From Acanthaster planci (lineage: Eukaryota; Echinodermata; Asteroidea; Valvatida; Acanthasteridae), in contig NW_019091492.1 in assembly GCF_001949145.1 (NCBI RefSeq), positions 704,387-768,386 on the forward strand: 64,000 nt of DNA, given 5' to 3'. Made by a program: the position numbers and the translations under genes. Positions 1 to 11,800 of the stretch are shown one piece after another (position 1 is the stretch's first letter; every line of letters begins with the position of its first letter). The notes under the pieces were generated by a model. The model made no database searches, was not told the DNA's origin, and saw only the letters and a list, made by a program, of their open reading frames with translations.

Positions 1-3000
1 CCAATATTTTCAATACAAAGGAGTTGCTGGTTGGTATTTGTAACCTTATCTCTCTTGTAAGTGTGCTTTTGCTGCCTGGCAATCTGGTTTACCCAAACCA
101 AGGAGGTCTTTAACCCCCTTAGTTCTTTTGTGTATGGTGTGGGTTCCCAAACTCAATGCTAATTGCTCAATAAGGTATTTCCGGATTGTTGTGGGTTGGG
201 AGCATCCACTAAGTAGCAGTGTAGGATCATCTTCTGTGCTTTGACCCAACCAAGCATGACGTGTTCTAACGTCAAAAACAGGAATGAAAAAAGAATTCTT
301 GAATGAGTGTACACATCCTCTGTGGAACCAATAAGGAAAATTGTGTGTGTTTACATATCAGCTGGTAACAAGTGGTTAAATGAACTTGGGAAAGTTCATC
401 AGTGGATCAGGTTAAAATGGCCTCACACATTTTCGTTCTTTTCAATGGCAAATCATGGAACTTTCACACAGAGTTGATGGGGCATGGTTGCATTTGTGCG
501 GGTCGAGAGACAAACATGCAAGTCACTGGACTGAATGGACAAACAAACCTGCCACGCCCTCCTTGTTGACTTCTGAATCATCGAGCAGAGCCACGAGATG
601 TACAATGGTGGTGCAGACACAGGACGGGAAGAATACTCCAAATGTGGGTGGGCTGTGATGGGTGCGCTCTGTCACCATACCCTCGTCATCACCTAATTAG
701 TATTCGGAGAGGTCAAAGGTCATGCGTGAAAGCTAACATGGCTGACAGTCGGAAGTCTGAGGAAAGCAACGATTTCCAATGCAAGCTCATAAGACTGGTC
801 TTGGTTGTTTATCGTTTTCGTTGTTTGTTACAGGAATGTCTTTTTAAAAGTTTCCTTGTACTAGAGTTAATGTCAAAACAGACGGGAAACGGAACAGTAC
901 ATCCACAATATTTCTTTCCATTCAAATTCTTACATTGGTTGACCGTTCAACATGTCACATGACGAACAGTGACAACTGAACATTGACGACGCGCTCAAAC
1001 ACAGGACTTTGAATTTTTCACCAAAAATTCAAGGAACGTCACAAAAAATCTGAACGGAGATAGGTCAAGAACAAACTGCAAAAAAAGGAAGCACTTTGTG
1101 AATGTGAATGCACACGTGAGGGGATACTCTTCAAGCCAATCTCAACTCTGTGATTGAAACAAACATTCCAATGACCACGTGTTTTTAGCACAGATGCATT
1201 AACAATCACAGTGCAAAAACGACAAATGGGAATGGAATTTTCAACTTCTACTTTCGGGGCATTTATCTGTTAGAAGCATTACTTTTTTAAATTATAAAAC
1301 CACAGTTTTGTGGAGTTATGTGCAAACATACCTCTGCATCGTTAGTTTTGCCAACATTTCTTAAGCTAAGAAAAATGCTTAGGAAATAACATTTGCAGGT
1401 TAAAATGTGCCACTTACCATTAGCCCAGAATTCTGCAGATGAAATTAGCATAATATTTTAAAAATTACAACTCAAACTGGGCTGAACCAGTCTAATTGCA
1501 TCAACAGGATTGCACCCCGGCAAAAAAAATATCTCAAGGCTGCATCTGAAACCCGTAAGAAGTGTTGCCATGACAACATTACTCATCTGCAGAATTCCTT
1601 CGGAATTAGGTTAACAAAGCTTTGGGGAAAGCGCAGAGTATGGTTTTAGACAAGGTGACAGAGGATGGACAGAAAAATTGACATGGTGATAGGAAGGATG
1701 AAGTAAGCATTATGGAAATCCTCTGGATGAAAGAAACTGTAAAACAGACATGAAACTAACTGTGGGATGTCATGCTTTCAGTTCTGAGATTCAAGGATCC
1801 TGTGGAAAGCCTACATAATGGATCCTATCACTCTATATATGTGAATGGATAACATTCCAAGAAGAAGATAAAACAAAATCAGGACCGTGTTTTATTACCC
1901 ACTGCCATACTGCAATGACAATTGGACAATTTCTTGTGCTATTTCCTCGTGGAAAACTCACAAGAATGAATGAAGCAGCTGTGAGAAAACTAGGGGAAAT
2001 TAGGTGATGAAATATGCCCAGATCTCATAGTATGAGTAAAATTCTCAGAGTTGTTACCCCAATGCAATGAAAACTGTTGTGAAAACTGGATATTAAATTT
2101 GGAACAGCTTTTGTCCTCTGTGGATAGTGGATATCTTTTTCAGGATTATCTAAGGATCTGGGCATACTCCAGTGAAAATAATATGAGTGTGTCATATGAG
2201 CCTGATGTCAGGGTAAGACCTGGTGAATGTTGTAAGTACACCATAGCATGCAATGTTATTGTGTGTATGAAGTCATTCAGAGATGTTAACATGGGGTTAC
2301 ACACATGTCATTACTAGAGCACTAACTTGCTGTGCAAAGGGATGCTGCTGGGTGCGTCCATATTTGTGCACAAACCAATGAAAACCTTGAAATTTTGTAC
2401 ACCTGTGGAACAGCTGTTTGCATATCTGCATCGGACACTGATGCATTAACAAAGCCGATATGCCAGAAACCTAAACGCACAATCAATAAATTAACGTTTA
2501 GTTTTGCTTGGTGCAAACAAATGAATGCAAAGCACTGCAGAAACTAAATTAAATGACTGGAAAGGGGCAAATGGTGTACTTGTGTGTTGCTTTATGACAT
2601 TAGACTACATTATTTGAAAGTTTCTCTAATATTGTTATACTCCACAAATACACCCATGAATTCAAGATGTCTGTGCCAAGAAGGTGGCGAAGCTTTTCTA
2701 CGCGGCAAATTACAAGTTAGCACTATGGCTGTAGCTGTTAGTGTGAATGCAATTGTGAACATCCTTCTCTCCCAAAACTGTGACAAGAGGAAGATGTGGT
2801 AGACTTTTCACCCTTCCTCATTGCTGGGCGCGCCTGAGAATCCCACGAGGGATACAATCATTTGCGCCTGATGCATGCCAAAGTGCAACATGGCAGCAAG
2901 AAATAATGGGCAGAATTAGGAAGCTGTCAGTTTGCAGCTACATGTGTGTCCATTTCTCACAGGCATGTTTGCTATTTCTCACTTGCAACTAAGGCATTTT

Positions 3001-4180
3001 GATGCAGCCCAGTTTCAGCCTAAATACACACAAGCCTTGGCTACAGAGGGTTTGCATGGCTTCCATCTTATAGGTCTGTGCTTTTATTCCACAGGATATG
3101 CACCATGGAGGTTTCTTTGTGAAAAAGAATAATTACTTCGCTAGATAGTGACCACACAAACCCAGTGTAATATGTTTATACTGGCACTGGGTACATGTCC
3201 CCAACACAGTTCAACAACATGTTCAGTTACTTTCCTCACACTTATCCATGGTGTTGTGACAGGTTTAGACAAGCATGTGCAATATGTAGTGTTAAACAGA
3301 TCCTCTGCATTACTCAAAGTACCCTGATGACCAGGTCAACAAGTCGCACTGATTAAATTTGCAAAATAAATCCAGACAGTCAAAGGCAACAGATATCCAA
3401 ACACACGTTTTTTTTCTTTATGGTCTCTCTTTTGTAGAATTTGGTGGACTTGAGTTGATAACTGACATTATATTCAACAATTTTTTTCAGAATTATTTAC
3501 AGAAATGAATCAAAACCCTGTGGCAATGTTACCCTCAGATGGAAAATGGATAACTAGAGGGGGTGTGTACCTGGTGTCCCCCCCCCCATTTTCTAAAGGA
3601 GACACCTATTCCCCTCTCCCCACTGTTTTTCTTCTGATATTTAAGGTTTAAAGACGTAAGTATAATTAAACCATGCCTGCTCCAATGTTCAGGTACACCT
3701 TTATGGGTGAATCCCACCCCTCCCTCATTAAGCAATGCTCAGCATGCTCCTCTTGTAAATGGCGTATCCCCCACTGAAAACAAAAAATGAAAGCTGGGTT
3801 CTAGGAGTCCTATCATAGAGACGTATCACTTGCAGAGAACAGTGGTTTGTTTTGTTTAACTGTTACTGGCCATTCCTAAAAAAACTGGTATCGGCAAAAA
3901 TGCATACGGCATTATCTACATCATTCCAATGTAGAGGTACTTCTCTGCAGGAGGCACCGAGGGCTCAGATATTTTTTTCAAAGGGCATTGACAGTAATGA
4001 GGCACAGGTCAGGTGAAGTTCTTGTTCGTCTCAAGATATTGCAGGACATCCAGTGGGAAGGTACATTTTCCCTGTTACATCTAACCTTTATTATTTGACA
4101 TGGAGATATCACCGTAATTTATTTCAAACTATTAATGTTTGTTTGGCAGTTAATTTGAATTAATTCATCTTTCTTGGAAA

Positions 4181-4756
4181 ATAACCACTCCCTGCCTGGG
4201 ATTCTGGATCCGGACATGTATGCTTTATATGTGTGGCCGGGGTCTCCAAAATCGGACAAAGGGAACAGGGCCTTGTAACAAAAGACCATACTTGGAACAA
4301 AAGACAAGGCTGCTGGGCATTACCAACATTTTTTACTATCAAAAGTGGAGACAATCCAGCCTTGTTTTGAAACAGTATACCACGGTTTGGGGCATTTAGA
4401 GCGAACGGATTATCACCCGAGATGAGCCACACAGCACCGCTGCATGCTAATCTGGCCCTTACTGAAAAGAGGTCAGCAGTGCACTGAGCCAGGTTCGTGA
4501 ACAAAAGAAAGTTACATAGCAGTGCACAATCTGGGCTCTTTTTACAAGCCTGCAGGCCGGGCTGAAATACTCGGGCATCAATAGATTTTGTCTGTCAGGC
4601 TAGAGTGGACACCAGACAGTCCATCACGTGTTCGTAATTGTCCAGTAAATGAAGATAGGAATTTTTAAAGAATTTGAAAACAGAAAAACTTGAAATGCTA
4701 AATATCCTGGCCCAGCATCATCGACATTGATAACTGCCCCGACAGGAAGTGGTTAA
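4181..4756 (-). mobile_element. piggyBac-like MITE, family B, longest copy
   Basis: Right end CAGGAAGTGGTTAA with intact TTAA; left end ATAACCACTCCCTGCC with a changed target site. The body matches the 49.4- and 60.9-kb copies in inverse orientation over most of its length. A 114-codon minus-strand frame crosses it by chance. Confidence 0.85.
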
Positions 4757-4845
4757 AAATGTGTTCTGAACTTACAAAATCACATGTCAGATGTGACAGG
4801 AACATGAAAAAAAATGAACCCCTAATTCCTAGAATTACCCATACA
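4757..4845 (+). repeat. Dispersed repeat C, copy 1
   Basis: AATGTGTTCTGAACTTACA, TCAGATGTGACAGGAACATG and AACCCCTAATTCCTAGAATT. The reverse complement of 50.09-50.17 kb agrees at most positions. It starts right after the TTAA of a family B MITE. Confidence 0.8.
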
Positions 4846-5700
4846 CATTGGTTGTGCAGACTGGGCACCCCTGTGAACAGCAATGTTACAACCACAGAAT
4901 CTTGAATCCAGCAGGACAGCTGGAAGAAATCCAAGACTGATAAATTTAATTAATAGGTGTTTGGAAGCTGTGACTCATCTCTTCATCGTGGTGACTGGGC
5001 AAGGGTACTCTATTAGCTGAAATAAAAGCTGGTGGCTGGTTCCAATAGAAATTCATCCCAAAACCCACCGACACAACTTCTAACATTACAATGAATGAAG
5101 CTCATGCACCGACTCTGGCTCTTGTGACATGCATTAGACGTGAATTGGTGTTAGATTGATGAGTGAGGTGTGCTAATTGAGGCTTTTGTTGCTACTACTT
5201 TGAAGTTTGCTTTCATACTTAGGAAGCAAGTGCCCAGATCTATGGCTTTTGTCATGGTCTGGGAATAATACGTCAGGTAATGTGCTGGTTCTTTTCATAC
5301 CAACTCAAATGCGGACGCAGGAGTAGTACTTTAAAGTGATGCTGCAAAAAGAAATCATTTTTAGACAGGATGAATCTGGTTTTTGATGAGGTTGATGAGA
5401 GACTGGTGGAAAACCCAGATGATTCTGGCAGCTAGAGAAAAAGGGAAGAAGATTATGGAGAGTTTCCTAAACATGAAGTGGCAATTCAAAATGACAGACA
5501 ACACAAAAAGGCATCAAATGAAGAAACATAATACTTGAGGCCAGGAGTAAATCTGAAATACGGCAGTTACTAGGAAGGAAGATTAGGGTATGGGAGGAAC
5601 GATGGGAGGGGCGGTGGGGATAGAGGTTGGTGGATCCAGGCAGGCGATTAATGAGGTGAGGTGGGAGTGTGGAAACAGAAAAGACCAACCAATGGGATAC

Positions 5701-5862
5701 CTGATGCGTTGCCAGTTGACGCTCCGCCGGACCACAGAGATGCACGACGAATGGACAAATTCCGGCCCCGGTTCAGGCCGGCCGCGGCCGCCATGGTGGC
5801 CGGCGGGGCAATGGACACCCGTCGTGCTGTCATGGACACGGTGACGGGCATGGGCGTGTCGT
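5701..5862 (-). CDS. UNC80: UNC80 exon 21, last visible, two RRxS sites (162 nt, phase 1 to 1)
   Basis: The acceptor is CCTGTTCAG before ACGACACG and the donor is GCATCAG before GTATCC. The product starts DDTPMPVTVSM, then ARRVSIAPP, an Ala/Gly/Asn stretch, NLSIRRASLWSGG. Human has SRRLSVSPS and YSFRRGSVWS in the same order and spacing. Longer ORFs in other frames hide it. The region is very GC-rich. The next block of UNC80 (human FPACICAAVLPIVHL) was not found downstream, so it lies outside the window. Confidence 0.92.
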
Positions 5863-8800
5863 CTGAACAGGGACGGATAAAAAACGGAAGCAGACGCGAA
5901 TGGGCAGCCGGCAGGACGGGTTGGGGAGAAAAAATACATGGGGATGTGGTGTGAATATGAAACAGCATGTTAGTGTGGTTGTACTGAGAGAAAAAGAAAA
6001 AAAACAAGCCAATGACCAAACAAAAAATGCAATGTTAAACAACGTTAAATGCCTGTTCATTATAAAAACAGGAAAGGGCAAGTTTTTCAGTTCTTGTCAG
6101 TTTTAATACAGGATTGGCTGAGTGAGTTTGTTGTTTTAATGCCTGCATTCATGCACTGCCTGTACCCAGACAGAGCGGGCGAAAGACAATTTATGAAGTC
6201 GCCCATCCTGTCCAGCTGTGAGATGAATCAATTAGGCCAGTGTGCAGGGTTAGTGATGGGATGGCACAATGCATAAACAAATGCAAAGTCATGCCTTGGC
6301 AAGCACTGAATATAAAACCTGGCGTTCTCATTCTAAACAGGCCCAGACCCATAGGGGCTCCGGACAGAACAGACACTACCGAGTTCCAGAACCCATGATA
6401 CAATTCATTCATTTGTGGCATTAACTATGTATGCCAGTGGTTCCTAAAACAGGTGACAAATGCAGGGAAAGGGGACAAGACTCGGGCCTGACAAGACTCT
6501 GTGTATGCTACAGCATGGCACTTTCCAATTCTCGGATCTCGTGAAATGTGAATGATGCTGTGGTTTGAAATGATCAAGTGATGACTATCACATGACAAAA
6601 TGTATCATCACATGGAATGTCAAATGCAGTGAGCCTGTGGACACCTGGATGGCATTTTGTTGTTTCATTTTACACATACATTTCCAGAATTTCTCCCCCC
6701 CCCAAAAAGGTTCTGTCCATAAGTTCTAATAAAAGCTGTGCTGCAAGGTCTGCACACACACATTTTTGGTACTCAACAAATACTGTTGAATAAATGAATA
6801 AATGAATAGATGGCTCCACATTCCTCAGCAAACATCTGTCCAAAGTTCTTCCAAAGCAATCCACAAACTCATTGCTTCTTGGGAACAATGAAATACATAT
6901 AAAATAATGTACATGAGTGTATCAGACACTAGAGAAATGTTGAGAACATGTTTTATAAAAATGCTTCCCTGACCATAATAAAAAACAACTTATATTTAAC
7001 ACATACCCGACAAAACCCCAATCACACTAAATATTCTACGAATAAAACATACAATAAACGGAAAAGACATAATGCACAACAAGAATTTACTCAAAACAGT
7101 GTCATAACGTATCCTGCTCACAAAGAATAAAAGAAACAAACAAATCATAAAATATTCAGCAGTTTAATTGACAAACACAAAAATTGTCTCAAGTCAGCAG
7201 TCATTATTATTGTCAATGTTTAAAGTGACTGTAGCAACAATTACATAGTCTTTGCATTGAAAATACACAAATTAAACAAATGAAAATAATGCAAAATATT
7301 GGGTATAAAAATATATCAGAAAAGAGTCACTCCAATACTCTGAATGTGCTCCAAAGTTCAAATATTTGGTTATGTCACAGTACTTCTCATACCTACCTTC
7401 TTCAAAATGTGATTTTACCACACGTTTATACCATACATGCGCAGCTTAAATGCATGATCATTTATATAATTGTGAAACTGAATTTTAATTCTTCTGAATT
7501 TTGAATTTTTTATAAACATGGGATATGCATTTCTGGCACGTGGCCAATTTCAGAAATGTTTCAATTAAAACCTCGAACAAAGTTTCAATTTTTTTTAAGT
7601 CAAGTCAGAAAAGGCTCAAGGAGTCTTTTCTTTCGTTTGTTCTAAGTGAAGCCCAGGCATAGTCAAGTCTGATACCTTACAAAAACTGGAAAACAAGGAA
7701 AATTTCAGGTTTTCTAGTCAGAGAAGTTTCCATCCAGTTTACCAGAGATAGGCCTATTATGATAAGTCAAATCTAACACTATGGGCACAAACCAAAGTGA
7801 AGTGCCAACAAGTATGCGGTCACATGTTGCACATTAATTAAATCAGAAAAGTTGCACATCAAGTGCCAAAAATAGGTATCATGTCTGAGATGTCAAGTCA
7901 TACTTTAAGGGAGTCACATACCAGTAAAGTATACGTCGGAGCCATGTCAGAAGAAATATGTAAGCAGAATTTTATTTCAGGGAGTTTCCAGTCAAGCGTC
8001 ACTATAGTGAACTTGCAAATGTCAAGTTCTGAAATGCATGTAAGGACTTCATCCAAGACAGATCTTTGCAAGTTTCATTTCAAGTGATCTTCATTGTATT
8101 AAAGTAAAATTTCTAAATCTTTAAGTCAGGGATGAGATGAGCCAGAAAGAAGTTTCAAAATTGGGAAGGTTTCTAATCAATGTGTTCAATCAACTGATAC
8201 CACGATGGGCAATTACCCAAGTAAGTTTGTTTGTGACCTTGGACAAAAATGCTAAATTGCAGATTTTCTGTGTCAGGCAAGAATCTAATTATACAGTTAT
8301 CAGTTTCAAGTCCTAAGTTGAGGCAGCAACATAACACAATTCAGAAAAAAATAAAAACTTGGGACAACCAATGCAGTTTAAGCTTACTGAGCAAAAGACA
8401 CACAATGCACTTTGTTATTGCTTCCCCACACTGCAGCTCTCTCTGCATGTACATCATTTCAGCCATCACACACCTGCGTAGTGTGCAATCCATCATGCAC
8501 AAGACTGTGAGGGGAAAAAAATTCCCCTCCATCCCACCAGAACCACTTGAACCACATTTCACTGGTCACTAAGTCTTTCAGACAGCTAAGATCAAAGTGC
8601 CTTTGAAAACGATCTTGGAGAAACTGCAACCAGTTCGCAATCGTGCAAGTACAGTAGTAAGAGGGAGTACACACGGCCTGCTGTATATTCTTTCTTCAGC
8701 CTACAAGCCCTTATGACAAGGAGACAAGGCTAAAAGTGCACGGTGAAAGGGGGCAAGTTGCATTCCCGAACAATTCATATCAGACTGATCCAATGTCTGA

Positions 8801-11800
8801 GACACTTCATACAACATACATGCGACAGTGTAGAGCTCAAGGTGTCATGTGTATATGTCTCATCAGCACCCTTTGGAACTAAGGTACATTGAGGGTCCTG
8901 AAAGGGTATAACAACTTTGGCACAGCCAAACTTTTTTGCTGTTTAGAACCAAACTTCATAGTCCTTGGAAAATTAGCCAGTTCCAAAGTTTTAAAGCTAA
9001 GATTCGTAATTTTCAAAAATGCTTCGACAGTTTTCCCAAATTCCATTATTAGAAGGTCTTTGACAATAATTTCTGACAAATCCTCTAGAAACCTTCAAAC
9101 CATTTTGTAACTAAGTAGAAAAATTTGCACTTGCAGCAAACAAGATATTCTATCAGTGGGTAAATATGCCTAGACAGACATCCTAGGGAAAAACGAGAAC
9201 CCAGGGCAAGAACCATTCAAGTAGCCATTATAAAATGGCTAGACCTAAGCTGGACATTGACACCTTGAGCAATAGCCACTTGACTAGTTCTGCACTGACA
9301 ACATATTTGGTCTTACCTTCGTCATCCGAGGTGACGTGATGAGATGGCTCGTAGGCAGCCTGGGTCAGGATGGGCACGTTGGTCATGTGGAAGGTCTCCC
9401 GAGCAGCCCGCTTCTTCTCCTGCTCGCGAAGCAGGGTTTTCTTGATGTGCTCTCGGCGCTGGGTGGTACGCGACACTGCTACAGCAGCAAAGGAGCGCTG
9501 CGGATGGAACAGAGAAATCATAAGACACAGAACACATGCAGACCTATCCAAGGAGATATCACTGCGGTGGCAGGCCACACTCATGCGAGCATTCTCAAAC
9601 TTGAGAGTGCAGTACATGCACTTTGGAAAGTCACAACAGCCTCAGAAGAATGTGATGTCATAGCATTAACTGCTTCTAATGTTAGTCAATAAAGTGATTA
9701 AATTGATTCGTAACACGGTACAAAATAAGAAAAATGATTGAATAATGAGGGGTAAAAGTTACACAAACCACTGAGTACAACAATAATCCCTGTCCACCAT
9801 GAATCAAACCACACAAGGTTGTATGAATAAGGTGACCAAGATTGCTTCTGTTACAGGTTACCGTTACAGATTAGCTCATGACTTGACAAGAGACTGAGTG
9901 ATTTGTGATTGGCATGTGATGGACTTGGCAACAGCACCTATACATTTATGTAACGTAACTTCTACTTTTAGACTTAGGTTGTGCCACTACATTAAACAAC
10001 TTGACGAAGACCCACTTTTCTATTAAAGCAAGCATACCACATGAAAGTACATGGCCGGACTTCGAAAGGGTATGATATCCTACCTAACCACCACAATAAT
10101 TACCCAGGAAGATATTCTGACCTTGAAGGGAAGAGTGTAATGAACTGAAAAACCCTCCCCAGGACAGAATTCGATCTCTCTCTTGCAGTGTGCTTGTGCC
10201 ATTGAGCTAAAAAACTAAACACAATGCTGGAGTGCTAACTTGCCAAATTCAGTCAGTGGTGGATCAAGCAAGTGCCTCAACAAATACAAGCGGGGGGTGC
10301 TAAATGGGGATGAACCCAAATATACAAGCAGGGCACTTTTAGTAATAATTTCCATCTTTAAAGTTGACAACCAATGAACACAAAATGCCAAACCCCATAT
10401 AAAATCTAAACTAGGGAGGGTTGCATATGATGGGAAATGTCCATGTCTACACACAAAGTTATAGAAATGAATATATGAAAAGCAGCTTTGCTGTTATATC
10501 TGTCAGATTGCTTTTTCACCTTTCTTTATGTGAGATTTTGGACACACATAGGGTGATAGAGAGAATCCCAATGCTTGTTGGTTTTCTTGATGGGTTTTCC
10601 AAAATCACATCACATATATAAAAATTGTTTAGTCATTTAGTATTCCAGTGCAAAAACATTGTGCATCTCAGAATTTTTAGCCAAAATTTAATGGCAAGAG
10701 ATAAAAAAGGCACTACAGCCATGCTGAGGAGGGCTGAATCAAATGGCACAAAAATTGGGCACCCAAACAGCATCCAGCACATTTGTGGATATGCTGCGCA
10801 AAATACAAAATATAGCCACTCTCAAAACTAAACTCTTGTAGAACCATCAAACAAGTTCCATTTCCAAAAAGGAGGTGAGATCCAAATATACAAGGTGGTA
10901 GACTTTTTCTTATCTACAAAGTTTTACTAATAATCAGTTGAAATTACATCAAAACAAAAATGTTTGCCCTGGTTAAAAAAAAATACAAAAAAAGGGAGGG
11001 GTGGGCACATAATGGCTGCAAACCCCTCTAGATCTGTGACAGAAACAACCAAATTGTCTCAGCAGACACATTTTCTGGAGTCAAGTTTGTCACCGGAAGA
11101 GTTGTCTGCCATTCAGAGATAACACACTTTTCTGAATAATGCATATAATCCATTCAATCAGAGTCAAGCTCGGCAAAGATTAACAGGCACGCTGACGCAT
11201 ACTAGAGCATGGATTTTGATTTCAGTTCATTATATCTGCACGCATGCATAGGCATCACACACAGATTGAAACTGACTTGAGTCTTTCCATGTTCATGATG
11301 CCAAATTGTTAAATGTTTTGGAAACACTCTTGAGGAAAAAAACCAGACTGAATCAAAACAGTGAAGTGCAGGTTAGTGTGCCGATACGGCAGAAATAACA
11401 TTCTCAAGTTAATGGCTTGTAGGAAAATGAATAAAGTAGGTAAATTATGCAAGAACTGCACACTCCCTTGGATAAACAATCAACTATCAACTGCAAAGTC
11501 ACAAAACCTTTGAAGAGATGCAGCTTTTCTTTTTCATTTACATGTATATTTAACTACAATCATTTCAAAATGAAATGATTTTTTATTGTTTACACACACA
11601 ATACATCCAATCTGTTTGTCACATTTCAATTCAAACAGTGTCTTGTAATGTTTATTGTGCAACTTAAAGTTTCAAATGCCTAAATAAAATGTCAAAGAAT
11701 ACCGATAGGCATTGGTAAAGAGTATGGGTAACTATTCCAACAGCCTAGTAACATATGTTTGCAAACGGTTTGAAATTGTTGGGCCTAGTTAAAACATAGT

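Larger units (their letters stand above)
1..5700 (-). other. Intron downstream of exon 21 (part)
   Basis: No further UNC80 exon was found. It holds a full TTAA MITE (4.18-4.76 kb) followed directly by a dispersed repeat (4.757-4.845 kb). 1-4.1 kb shows only AT-rich sequence and a C-run at 3.58 kb. Confidence 0.65.

Noticed and set aside
4160-4504. Minus-strand 114-codon frame
   Set aside because: It lies within a family B MITE; related copies do not keep the frame.
5661-5954. Plus-strand 97-codon frame, GC-rich
   Set aside because: It is the antisense shadow of UNC80 exon 21; the minus strand has homology and splice sites.
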